A stretch of DNA of 21,628 nucleotides from an uncultured Acidimicrobium sp. (GCA_903853285.1 CAINTF010000260.1:1-21628), one strand, 5' to 3'. Numbered from the stretch's first letter, positions 14,587 to 21,628 are shown. Made by a program: numbers and translations. Notes: generated from the letters alone by a model not told the origin.

Positions 14587-14913
14587 GTGACTGGAGCGCC
14601 CGAAAAACTTCCAATCAAGATGCTCAATGATCGTCTGTTGGTGCGTATACCCCAAGGCGAAAATGAGCGTCGATCTCACGGCGGAATCGTTATTCCGGCC
14701 ACAGCACAGGTGGCAAAGAGATTGGTATGGGCCGAAGTAGTGGCCATGGGCCAAAACGTGCGTGCTGCCGAAACGGGAGACCGGGTGCTGTTTAGCCCAG
14801 ATGATCGCTACGAGGTTGAAGTCGGTGGCCAGGACTACATCATGTTGCGTGAACGAGATATTCACGCGGTTGCTGCAACTCGCATTGAAGCAAGTACTGG
14901 GTTATATATCTGA
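14587..14913 (+). CDS. GroES-like co-chaperonin (Cpn10 family), without adjacent groEL
   Basis: 108 residues from GTG 14587 (ATG 14620 would give 97). It aligns by eye along the whole Cpn10 fold: KMLNDRLLVRIP (11-22), a mobile-loop region ENERRSHGGIVIPATA (25-40) with the hydrophobic tripeptide IVI that contacts GroEL, AEVVAMGQ (49-56) and TGDRVLFSPDDRYEVEVGGQDYIMLRERDIHAV (63-95). GroES normally opens almost directly with the first strand, so the N-terminal ten residues are an extension. The mobile loop has ERRSH where EEKTK-type residues are common. No groEL lies next to it; instead it overlaps trpE by one base. It may be a second or specialised Cpn10 that works with a GroEL encoded elsewhere. 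Confidence 0.85.
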   Translation: MTGAPEKLPIKMLNDRLLVRIPQGENERRSHGGIVIPATAQVAKRLVWAEVVAMGQNVRAAETGDRVLFSPDDRYEVEVGGQDYIMLRERDIHAVAATRIEASTGLYI

Positions 14914-16433
14914 TGCAATTTTTTCCGAGCCGCGAAGATTTTCATCTGCTCTCAATTGCTCACACGGTCGTACCGGTGTGGACAGAAGTTCTCGCCGACA
15001 TGGAGACCCCTGTTGCTGCATATATGAAACTTGTCGGAGATGAGCCGGGGTTTTTGCTTGAATCTGTTGAGAATGGTGAGCGCTGGAGCAGGTATTCATT
15101 CGTAGGTCGAAATCCGCTTGCAACACTGGTGTTGCGTGATGGTCAGATCTCGACATCAGGAGAGATTCCTGATGATGTCGTGCTTGACAAAGGCATGTTG
15201 GCTGCAATGGAATCGCTGCTGTCGATTTATAAAGCACCTGTGATGGAAGAGTTGCCACCGTTGCAAGGTGGTCTGATGGGGTTTTTGGGTTATGACATTG
15301 TGCGCGAAGTGGAGGATCTTCCAAATACACCTCGCGATGATCGAAAACTGCCCGATGCCACAATCTGTGTAATTGGTTCACTCGCTGCATTTGATCACTG
15401 GAGACAACGTGTCTACATGCTCGAAAGCGTTCCGCTCATCGGTCTCAACAATCTTGAAATCGATGCCGCCTATGACGCCGCGATCGAAAGAATTCAAGAA
15501 GCAGTTGCCGATTTAACTAAGCCTTTGTCGTATGTAGCCGTTGAACCACCAAGGGCTGACGACTACAAGCCGCAGTTTGACCCGACTAAAAACGGTAACT
15601 CGTATCAACGTGCAGTTTTGGCTGCGAAGGAGTACATCACAGCTGGCGACATTTTCCAGGTGGTGCTCTCACAGCGGTTCGATGTTCGACTCAATGCTGA
15701 TCCATTTGATGTGTATCGAGTGTTGCGACAAGTCAATCCAAGTCCGTACATGTATTACGTCAAACACCCAGAATTAACAATTGTCGGTAGTTCGCCTGAG
15801 CCAATGGTGCAACTGCGGGACGGCAAAGTAATCAGTCGGCCAATTGCAGGAACTCGCAAACGCGGTATCGACGAAGAGCACGACCGTAAATTGGCGGCGG
15901 AGTTGAAAGAAAATCCGAAAGAGATTGCTGAACACGTCATGCTTGTAGACCTTGCTCGCAATGATGTTGGTCGCGTTGCCAAGTTTGGAACCATGAATGT
16001 TGATGAGTTCATGTCGCTCGAGCGTTACAGCCACGTGATGCACCTCACTTCGCAAGTATCTGGCGAATTGAAGGATGGGCTTGGGCCGATAGATGTATTG
16101 CGTGCAACATTGCCCGCTGGCACGGTGAGCGGAGCACCCAAAGTGCGAGCTATGGAAATTATCGATGAGCTCGAACCCGTTAAGCGCGGTCCGTATGCAG
16201 GTGTGGTCGGTTACGTCGATTTTTGTGGCAATTTGGACACTGCAATCGCTATTCGCACAATGTTTATCGGCGAGCACGGAGCTTCATTGCAAGCAGGTGC
16301 TGGCATTGTCGCCGACAGTATTCCAGAAGATGAAGATCTCGAATGCTTCAACAAGACTGCCGCATTGATGGCTGCCATACCCGCGGCACGACGCATGACT
16401 GCAGCGCGCAAGGCTGCATCCGACAATCAATGA
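14913..16433 (+). CDS. trpE: Anthranilate synthase component I
   Basis: Converts chorismate and ammonia (from glutamine through TrpG) to anthranilate, first step of tryptophan synthesis. 506 residues, normal length. N-terminal domain: LLESVENGERWSRYSF (48-63), the LLES region that binds feedback-inhibitory tryptophan. C-terminal chorismate-binding domain: PSPYMYY (276-282), IAGTRKRG (311-318), HVMLVDLARND (341-351), PAGTVSGAPK (401-410) and AGAGIVADS (461-469). This supports TrpE rather than PabB or isochorismate synthase. ATG overlaps the groES-like stop by one base, and its own stop overlaps the ygfZ start, so the three are translationally coupled. No trpG, other trp gene or Trp leader peptide is present here; the glutaminase must be elsewhere. 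Confidence 0.96.
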   Translation: MQFFPSREDFHLLSIAHTVVPVWTEVLADMETPVAAYMKLVGDEPGFLLESVENGERWSRYSFVGRNPLATLVLRDGQISTSGEIPDDVVLDKGMLAAMESLLSIYKAPVMEELPPLQGGLMGFLGYDIVREVEDLPNTPRDDRKLPDATICVIGSLAAFDHWRQRVYMLESVPLIGLNNLEIDAAYDAAIERIQEAVADLTKPLSYVAVEPPRADDYKPQFDPTKNGNSYQRAVLAAKEYITAGDIFQVVLSQRFDVRLNADPFDVYRVLRQVNPSPYMYYVKHPELTIVGSSPEPMVQLRDGKVISRPIAGTRKRGIDEEHDRKLAAELKENPKEIAEHVMLVDLARNDVGRVAKFGTMNVDEFMSLERYSHVMHLTSQVSGELKDGLGPIDVLRATLPAGTVSGAPKVRAMEIIDELEPVKRGPYAGVVGYVDFCGNLDTAIAIRTMFIGEHGASLQAGAGIVADSIPEDEDLECFNKTAALMAAIPAARRMTAARKAASDNQ

Positions 16434-17242
16434 GCAGCACATGGTTTTGGGTCTCGGTTGAACGAGATGTAGTCACGGTTACTGGATCTGATGCAAAGTC
16501 GTATCTCCATTCGCAACTCAGTCAAGACATTGCTTCGATGGAACCAGGCCAGGTTCGAACTTCGTTGCTATTGCAACCAACAGGAAAAGTTGATTCGTTA
16601 TTAAGGGTCACTTGTGCAGCGTCTGATCGTTTTGTGTTGGACTGCGATCCAGGATTTGGCGAGTCAACTGTTGCACGACTGAGTCGTTTCAAGATCAGAG
16701 TAAATGCCGACATCGAATTGCAACGTCAGTCATGGCGGGCAATTCGAACCACATCGTCGGTTTCTGACTCGTCTGCTATCGATCAGCCGTTTGACGTAAG
16801 CGGAGCGATACCTGCGTGGAGAAGTGAAGGCACTGCGTACGACATATATTCTCCTGCACTGACGTTGCCTGCAACTTTGCGAAAAGGAACTCAAAGCGAA
16901 TTAGATGAGTCGCGCGTACGTGCAAAGTGGCCGGTGATGGGCGTCGACATCACGTCCGAGATGATTCCAGCAGAAACAAGTGTCGTTGAATTAGCGGTGA
17001 GTTTCACCAAAGGCTGCTATCCAGGTCAAGAACTAGTTGAACGAATGGATTCACGCGGATCGATGGCACCTCGCAGATTATGTAGGGTAATTTGTGTCTC
17101 AGGAGCAAAGGTTGGCGACGAGGTAGTTGTAGACGGTGAAATCGTTGGTGTGTACACAACGGTGGCAGGCGTGATTGCACTGGCGTTAATTAAACGTGGA
17201 GTTGAAATAAGCGACCCATTTGGAGAAATTCCGCCCCTCTAG
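16430..17242 (+). CDS. ygfZ: Folate-binding protein YgfZ (GcvT-like, Fe-S enzyme maintenance)
   Basis: 270 residues from ATG 16430, which overlaps the trpE stop (ATGA); the open frame extends further upstream but this start is favoured by coupling. YgfZ binds tetrahydrofolate and supports assembly or repair of certain Fe-S enzymes, including tRNA-modifying MiaB in E. coli. Seen: an N-terminal GcvT-like domain with VTVTGSDAKSYLHSQLSQDI (15-34) and LLLQPTGKVDSLLRV (46-60), IPAE (179-182), and the signature FTKGCYPGQELVERM (192-206) with the key Cys196. The C-terminal barrel part is short (215-270). Cytoplasmic. RlmN and Nth, also in this window, are Fe-S enzymes, but a functional link is only suggestive. 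Confidence 0.92.
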   Translation: MSSTWFWVSVERDVVTVTGSDAKSYLHSQLSQDIASMEPGQVRTSLLLQPTGKVDSLLRVTCAASDRFVLDCDPGFGESTVARLSRFKIRVNADIELQRQSWRAIRTTSSVSDSSAIDQPFDVSGAIPAWRSEGTAYDIYSPALTLPATLRKGTQSELDESRVRAKWPVMGVDITSEMIPAETSVVELAVSFTKGCYPGQELVERMDSRGSMAPRRLCRVICVSGAKVGDEVVVDGEIVGVYTTVAGVIALALIKRGVEISDPFGEIPPL

Positions 17243-17245
17243 AAT
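17240..17245 (+). promoter_or_regulatory. Putative -10 box (TAGAAT) of ppdK, overlapping the ygfZ stop codon
   Basis: The ygfZ TAG stop begins TAGAAT, which differs from TATAAT by one base and ends six bases before the ppdK ATG at 17252. No Shine-Dalgarno is visible. This is the best -10 match in the window. Confidence 0.6.
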
Positions 17246-17251
17246 GAGCAC

Positions 17252-19960
17252 ATGACTTACATCTACGCGTTTGACCACAAGCACCGTAAATCACCAATGA
17301 GTCTGAAGGACTTATTGGGCGGCAAGGGTGCCAACTTGGCAGAGATGATGAGCGTGCTGCATTTGCCAGTGCCCCACGGTTTTACTGTTACTACCGACGC
17401 GTGTCGCGACTATATGCACGGCGGCTGGCCAAAGACGCTTGACAAAGAGATCACACTGCAGGTCGCCGCTCTTGAGCGCAAAATGAAAGCGCGCTTGGGA
17501 GATCCTTCGAGTCCACTGTTGGTGTCGGTTCGCTCGGGCGCCAAGTTCTCGATGCCAGGGATGATGGATACTGTCCTCAACCTAGGTCTGAATGACAAGA
17601 GCGTGGTTGGTTTGGCTCGAACCACAAACGACGAGCGTTTTTCATATGACAGCTATCGCCGCTTTATTTCGATGTACGGCCGAATCGTACTTGGCATAGA
17701 TGGAGCAAAGTTTGAACATCCGTTTGATGACGCCAAAAAGAATGCAGGTGTGAAGAGCGATGCGGACTTGCCGGCTTCCGCGTTGAAGGCATTGTGTGAA
17801 ACATATAAGCAGGTTGTTAAGGCGGAGACTGGCCGCGAATTCCCGCAAGATCCGATGAAGCAATTGCGTGGCGCAATTGAGGCGGTATTTCGCTCGTGGA
17901 ACGGTGCGCGAGCAATTGCATATCGAGTGCGTGAAAAAATTAGCCATGACCTGGGCACTGCGGTCAACGTACAGGCGATGGTGTTTGGAAACCGTGACAA
18001 TAACTCGGGAACCGGTGTTGGTTTTACTCGTAACGCAGCGACTGGTGAAAACAAACCGTACGGCGACTTTTTGGTTAACGCCCAAGGTGAGGACGTAGTC
18101 GCGGGTATTCGAAATACAGAAACACTGGACGACCTCAAACGTCAGTTTCCTGCAATTCACGCAGAGTTGATGACAATCTTTGATCGACTTGAGCGTCACT
18201 ACAAAGACATGTGCGACACAGAGTTCACGATTGACCAAGGCAAGCTATGGATGCTGCAGACACGAGTGGGCAAGCGAACTGGTGCTGCCGCGTTGCGCAT
18301 GGCTGTTGACATGACTAAGCCTTCGGGCAAAGGTAAAGCAGCATGGAAGATTTCAAAAAAAGATGCACTCATGCGAGTTGCTGCAGAGCATTTGGATCAA
18401 GTGTTGCATCCACAGTTTGCAAATAAGTCAAAGGCACTCACAAAGGGTCTTGCTGCATCGCCTGGCGCTGCAGTCGGCGCTGTCTACTTCACTGCCGATG
18501 ATGCTGCTGCCGCTGCAGGACGTGGCGAGGCTGTGATCTTGGTGCGGAGCGAAACAAGTCCGGAAGACGTCCACGGCATGATGGTCGCTAAGGGCATCTT
18601 GACTGCTCGTGGCGGACTCGTGAGTCACGCGGCAGTGGTCGCCCGCGGTTGGGGTACTCCTGCAATCGTTGGTGCAGAATCCGTGCACATCGATGGCAAA
18701 AAATTCACTGTTGGCGACACGGTTGTACGTGAGGGTGACGTTATTTCACTTGACGGTACTACAGGTGAAGTCATTGTTGGGGCGATGACCCTTGCTGCCG
18801 CTGAACCGACTAAGGAATTCCACACAATTCTAAAATGGGCAGACGAAATTCGTAAAGGCAAGCTTGCAGTGCGTGCAAACGCCGATACCGATGAAGATGC
18901 AACCAAAGCTCGCGAATACGGAGCAGAGGGCATTGGATTGTGCCGAACTGAGCACATGTTCCTGGCGCCAGATCGCTTGCCGGTCGTACGACGCATGATT
19001 TTGGCAAGTACTCCTGCAGAAGAGACCGCGGCATTGGACGAACTACGCAAGGTACAAACCGAAGACTTTGCATCACTCTTGAGGGCAATGAGTGGATTGC
19101 CAGTGACAGTTCGATTGCTCGACCCACCATTGCATGAGTTTTTGCCTCGTGTTGATGAACTCGAGATCAAGAAAGCAACGGTTGGTTTGACAGCGGAAGA
19201 GAACAAGTTGATTGAGGCTGCTCATTCGTGGGCAGAAGTCAACCCAATGCTTGGAACCCGCGGTGTTCGCCTTGGCGTAATCAAGCCTGGGCTGTACGCA
19301 ATGCAAGTTCGGGCTTTGCTGGCCGCAGCCGACATTGTCGCTAACGAGGGTTACTCACCAATTGTTGAAGTCATGATTCCTCTCACCGTGACAAAGGAAG
19401 AATTGGCGTTGGCGCGCAGTTGGGTTGAGCAAGAAATTTTGGACCACTCGAAACAGCTCAAGGCGGCTCCAAAGTCTGGTGTAAAAAAATCGATTAAGAC
19501 TTCGATTAAAAAAGCTAAGCAGCCAAAGGTAACTATTGGAACGATGATCGAAACGCCACGCGCCGCACTCGTCGCTGGCGAGTTGGCCGAGATTAGCGAC
19601 TTCTTTAGCTTTGGCACCAATGACCTCACTCAGATGACATTTGGTTTTAGTCGCGATGACGTAGAAAGTCGCATGATGCCTGCATATTTAGAGGCGGGTT
19701 TACTGAAGCGCAATCCATTTGAAACTATTGACCAAGTCGGAGTTGGTGAACTTGTGCAAATTGCGGCGAAGCGCGGTCGTAAAGCAAAACGCGGAATCAA
19801 ATTAGGTGTTTGCGGAGAACATGGTGGCGATCCGGAATCAATCGGATTGTTCTACCGTGCAGGACTTGACTACGTGTCGTGTTCGCCGTATCGTATTCCT
19901 ATAGCCCGACTTGCGGCAGCGCAAGCGATCATCGGGGGAAGTAAAGCCGAAACTAAATAG
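17252..19960 (+). CDS. ppdK: Pyruvate, phosphate dikinase
   Basis: Reversibly converts pyruvate + ATP + Pi to PEP + AMP + PPi, linking glycolysis and gluconeogenesis. 902 residues versus about 875 in the clostridial enzyme. Order: N-terminal ATP-grasp domain (GGKGANLAEM near 24-33, RSGAKFSMPGMMDTVLNLG near 93-111), swivelling phosphohistidine domain with TARGGLVSHAAVVARG and phosphorylated His459, and the C-terminal PEP/pyruvate barrel with TMIETPRA, SFGTNDLTQ and LGVCGEHGGDP holding general acid/base Cys854. The catalytic spacing is about 19 residues longer than His455-Cys831 in Clostridium symbiosum; the extra length sits in a Lys/Ser-rich stretch at about 736-758. The starting ATG follows a TAGAAT box by six bases. 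A nine-base-pair hairpin spans the stop. Confidence 0.96.
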   Translation: MTYIYAFDHKHRKSPMSLKDLLGGKGANLAEMMSVLHLPVPHGFTVTTDACRDYMHGGWPKTLDKEITLQVAALERKMKARLGDPSSPLLVSVRSGAKFSMPGMMDTVLNLGLNDKSVVGLARTTNDERFSYDSYRRFISMYGRIVLGIDGAKFEHPFDDAKKNAGVKSDADLPASALKALCETYKQVVKAETGREFPQDPMKQLRGAIEAVFRSWNGARAIAYRVREKISHDLGTAVNVQAMVFGNRDNNSGTGVGFTRNAATGENKPYGDFLVNAQGEDVVAGIRNTETLDDLKRQFPAIHAELMTIFDRLERHYKDMCDTEFTIDQGKLWMLQTRVGKRTGAAALRMAVDMTKPSGKGKAAWKISKKDALMRVAAEHLDQVLHPQFANKSKALTKGLAASPGAAVGAVYFTADDAAAAAGRGEAVILVRSETSPEDVHGMMVAKGILTARGGLVSHAAVVARGWGTPAIVGAESVHIDGKKFTVGDTVVREGDVISLDGTTGEVIVGAMTLAAAEPTKEFHTILKWADEIRKGKLAVRANADTDEDATKAREYGAEGIGLCRTEHMFLAPDRLPVVRRMILASTPAEETAALDELRKVQTEDFASLLRAMSGLPVTVRLLDPPLHEFLPRVDELEIKKATVGLTAEENKLIEAAHSWAEVNPMLGTRGVRLGVIKPGLYAMQVRALLAAADIVANEGYSPIVEVMIPLTVTKEELALARSWVEQEILDHSKQLKAAPKSGVKKSIKTSIKKAKQPKVTIGTMIETPRAALVAGELAEISDFFSFGTNDLTQMTFGFSRDDVESRMMPAYLEAGLLKRNPFETIDQVGVGELVQIAAKRGRKAKRGIKLGVCGEHGGDPESIGLFYRAGLDYVSCSPYRIPIARLAAAQAIIGGSKAETK

Positions 19961-19967
19961 TTTCGGC
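19946..19967. terminator. Perfect 9-bp hairpin spanning the ppdK stop codon
   Basis: Arms GCCGAAACT (19946-19954) and AGTTTCGGC (19959-19967) pair perfectly around a four-base loop; the TAG stop lies at 19958-19960. The stem is followed by ATAAAACCC, not a U-tract, so it is not a classical intrinsic terminator. It may be a U-less terminator, a 3' stability element or a partial attenuator before the TerC-family gene, 29 bases downstream. Confidence 0.5.
19958..19963 (+). promoter_or_regulatory. Possible -10 box (TAGTTT) of the TerC-family gene, overlapping the ppdK stop codon
   Basis: TAGTTT starts with the ppdK stop. Transcription from near 19970 would give a leader of about 27 bases including the Shine-Dalgarno AGGTAGGA at 19987-19994. 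It overlaps the hairpin arm, so either role may be the real one. Confidence 0.3.
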
Positions 19968-19986
19968 ATAAAACCCGAGAGGTCAA

Positions 19987-19994
19987 AGGTAGGA
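19987..19994 (+). promoter_or_regulatory. Shine-Dalgarno sequence of the TerC-family gene (AGGTAGGA)
   Basis: A purine-rich stretch just before ATG 19997 supports that start. The spacing from the AGG core is short but workable. Confidence 0.45.
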
Positions 19995-19996
19995 AA

Positions 19997-20965
19997 ATGG
20001 TGAGCACTCTTTTTAGTGCAAGTTCACGAAGCGAAAATTTTGTAGACATCACGGTCCCTTGGTGGGGATGGGAAATGTTGCTTGGTGTTATAGCGACGCT
20101 GTTGCTTGTTGACATTCTCATAGTTCATCGTCGTCCTCACGTTGCCCACCTCAAGGAAGCGGCGATCGAATCGATTGTCTGGGTGAGCATTGGTGTTGGT
20201 TTCATGTTTGTCATCTGGGCAATGTTCGAAAGAGCTGCTGCTGTTGAGTACATCAGTGGTTACTTAATTGAGAAGAGCTTGAGCGTTGACAATGTGTTTG
20301 TCTGGGCAATGATTTTCACTCACTTTCAAGTTCCTCGCGAATATCAGCACCGCGTATTGTTCTGGGGAATTTTCGGTGCGCTCGTCATGCGTTTTGTTTT
20401 TATCTTCCTCGGGGTCGCAATTATCGAGCGCTTTGATTATGTGTTGATTGGTTTTGGGCTGTTCCTTATCTACACCGGTATTGGTGTGTTCCGACACGGA
20501 GACGAGGACGATAAGGATCCATCGGACACACGAACGATGCGCATTTTCCATCGCTTTATTCCGACTACTGATGAATTGGATGGTCAGAAGCTCTTCACCA
20601 AAAAGAACGGCAAACGGCTTGCAACTCCATTGCTTGCAGTGTTGGTCGTGATTGAAATCTCGGATCTCATTTTTGCGGTCGATTCGGTGCCGGCGGTACT
20701 TGCGGTGAGTCATGAGCAATTCATCGTGTTTGCAGCAAACGCTTTCGCCATCATGGGTCTACGAGCGCTGTACTTCTTGTTTGCCGATATCAAGGATCGC
20801 TTTGTCTACCTCAAACCAGCCATCTCGGTTCTTCTAATTTATGTTGGTCTCAAAATGACGGTCGCGCACTGGTACCACGTGCCAACGTGGCTCTCCCTGC
20901 TGTTCATTTTGACGGTAATGACGATCGCGATAGTCGCTTCAGTGATCAGCGACCGCAAGCACTAG
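19997..20965 (+). CDS. TerC/Alx-family integral membrane protein, probable metal (Mn2+) exporter
   Basis: 322 residues with about nine hydrophobic segments (near 24-44, 60-76, 97-110, 120-142, 148-165, 211-228, 241-262, 274-290 and 298-316). The two family signatures are present: EKSLSVDNVFVW (92-103) and the related EISDLIFAVDSVPA (220-233), whose acidic residues lie in membrane segments and are thought to bind metal. A charged cytoplasmic loop, GDEDDKDPSDTRTMRIFHRFIP (split: 168-189), separates the halves. E. coli Alx and related TerC proteins act in manganese homeostasis or co-translocational metallation of exported enzymes; which applies here is not shown. It is 36 bases after ppdK and 10 before dnaG. 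No yybP-ykoY-type riboswitch fits in the short leader. Confidence 0.9.
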   Translation: MVSTLFSASSRSENFVDITVPWWGWEMLLGVIATLLLVDILIVHRRPHVAHLKEAAIESIVWVSIGVGFMFVIWAMFERAAAVEYISGYLIEKSLSVDNVFVWAMIFTHFQVPREYQHRVLFWGIFGALVMRFVFIFLGVAIIERFDYVLIGFGLFLIYTGIGVFRHGDEDDKDPSDTRTMRIFHRFIPTTDELDGQKLFTKKNGKRLATPLLAVLVVIEISDLIFAVDSVPAVLAVSHEQFIVFAANAFAIMGLRALYFLFADIKDRFVYLKPAISVLLIYVGLKMTVAHWYHVPTWLSLLFILTVMTIAIVASVISDRKH

Positions 20966-20968
20966 TCT
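20963..20968 (+). promoter_or_regulatory. Putative -10 box (TAGTCT) of dnaG, overlapping the terC-family stop codon
   Basis: The TAG stop of the TerC-family gene begins TAGTCT, which ends seven bases before GTG 20976. No Shine-Dalgarno is visible, so leaderless dnaG mRNA is plausible. Confidence 0.5.
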
Positions 20969-20975
20969 GCTTGGC

Positions 20976-21628
20976 GTGGCCATTAGTGATGACGACATAG
21001 AGCGGCTGCGCGAAACCGTTTCGCTGGTAGACGTGGTGCAGGGATACCTGCCCTTGCGCAGAGTGGGGCGCAACTGGGTCGGACTTTGCCCGTTTCATGC
21101 CGAAAAATCTGGATCGTTCAACGTGCGCGAGGAAACAAAGCGCTACCGATGTTTCGGTTGCGGTGCCGCTGGTGACGTATTTAAGTTCGTGCAAGAAATT
21201 GAGCATCTCGACTTCGTTGGGTCGATTGAACATCTCGCTAATAAAGCCGGCATGACACTGACCTATACCACGGGTGGACAAAGCAAGGACAGACAGCACC
21301 GCAAACAGCTCATTGAAGTGATGGACAAGGCAGTGAATTGGTATCACGAGCGGCTGTTGACTAGCCCAGATGCACGAGTTGCGCGTGACTATTTGCGCGA
21401 TCGCGGACTCTCGGGGGATGTAGCACGACAATTCAAAATGGGTTGGGCGCCAGATGACTGGGATGCAATGAGCAAAGAAATTGGTGTGTCAATCGAACTG
21501 CTCAAAGAAGTCGGACTCTCATTTGTGAATAAGCGTGGAAAGGCTCAGGACTCTTTTCGTGCCCGAGTCCTGTTTCCAATTTTTACCGATGCGGGTGATG
21601 CTGTTGCTTTTGGAGGGCGTATTTTGCC
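20976..21628 (+). CDS. dnaG: DNA primase DnaG, 3' end cut by window edge
   Basis: Synthesises RNA primers for replication with the DnaB helicase. GTG 20976 opens a frame that runs to the right edge (217 codons plus two bases; full DnaG is about 600 residues). N-terminal CHC2-type zinc domain: LCPFHAEKSGSFNV (37-50) and YRCFGCGAAGDVFKFV (57-72) with ligands Cys38, His41, Cys59 and Cys62. The usual EKTPSF is EKSGSF here, losing the proline. From about residue 110 the RNA-polymerase (catalytic core) N-terminal part begins, with YLRDRGLS, FKMGWAPDDW and ARVLFPIFTDAGDAVAFGGRIL. The TOPRIM domain and helicase-binding tail are beyond the window. The gene begins 10 bases after the TerC-family stop. 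Confidence 0.96.
   Translation, partial: MAISDDDIERLRETVSLVDVVQGYLPLRRVGRNWVGLCPFHAEKSGSFNVREETKRYRCFGCGAAGDVFKFVQEIEHLDFVGSIEHLANKAGMTLTYTTGGQSKDRQHRKQLIEVMDKAVNWYHERLLTSPDARVARDYLRDRGLSGDVARQFKMGWAPDDWDAMSKEIGVSIELLKEVGLSFVNKRGKAQDSFRARVLFPIFTDAGDAVAFGGRIL

Noticed and set aside
14880..14915. Possible tryptophan attenuator or leader peptide before trpE
   Set aside because: trpE overlaps the preceding gene by one base; no Trp-rich short frame or terminator/antiterminator pair is visible.
19961..19996. Possible manganese (yybP-ykoY) riboswitch before the TerC-family gene
   Set aside because: Only 36 bases separate it from ppdK, too short for that riboswitch, and its conserved loops are not present.
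1..21628. Mobile elements, prophage, toxin-antitoxin, CRISPR or restriction genes
   Set aside because: No transposase, integrase, long direct or inverted repeats, regular spaced repeats or recognisable defence domains were found; the gene content is consistently chromosomal.

Overview
The window is a gene-dense stretch of a bacterial chromosome with no mobile element, phage gene, rRNA or CRISPR array, and no gap longer than about 90 bases outside genes and the tRNA. An actinobacterium is indicated by a tandem-GNAT mycothiol synthase (mshD; mycothiol is the actinobacterial thiol), a DUF3499-type protein, frequent GTG starts and abundant promoter-like TANNNT boxes lying directly before start codons. 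Base composition looks intermediate rather than very GC-rich, so a low-GC lineage such as aquatic Acidimicrobiia is my best guess (inference only).

Layout. 1-1047 (minus): alanine dehydrogenase, cut by the left edge. 1132-8522 (plus): an apparent operon of an aminoaldehyde-type aldehyde dehydrogenase, a polyamine ABC importer (PotA ATPase, Tat/lipoprotein PotD-like binding protein, and both permeases fused into one PotB-PotC chain), a D-2-hydroxyacid dehydrogenase and a membrane-anchored J-domain protein. 8546-8618: tRNA-Val(CAC). 8638-9719 (plus): a DUF3499 zinc-binding-type protein and a SRPBCC protein. 9733-13549 (minus): mshD - pepF - rlmN. 13591-21628 (plus): nth - small helical protein - solo GroES-like protein - trpE - ygfZ - ppdK - TerC-family membrane protein - dnaG (cut by the right edge).

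How the genes work together. The left block looks like uptake and oxidation of putrescine or a related polyamine: the transporter imports it, the aldehyde dehydrogenase would oxidise the aldehyde left after transamination, and divergent alanine dehydrogenase could recycle alanine to pyruvate if the missing aminotransferase is pyruvate-dependent. The rest is housekeeping: rRNA methylation, peptide turnover, mycothiol synthesis, base-excision repair, tryptophan synthesis, Fe-S enzyme maintenance, PEP/pyruvate interconversion and primer synthesis.

The most interesting signal is regulatory. Ten of the 21 protein-coding genes have a TANNNT hexamer ending 6 to 8 bases before the start codon (TAGTGT four times) and mostly lack a Shine-Dalgarno sequence, the arrangement expected for leaderless mRNAs. 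In several, the TAA or TAG stop codon of the preceding gene supplies the first bases of that hexamer. In contrast potA, potD, the fused permease and terC have recognisable Shine-Dalgarno sequences. Other unusual points are a two-helix insertion in the PotC half of the fused permease, a GroES-like protein without GroEL next to trpE, a lysine-rich insertion in PPDK, and stop-codon-spanning hairpins without U-tracts. I found no clearly new defence, mobile or secretion system.
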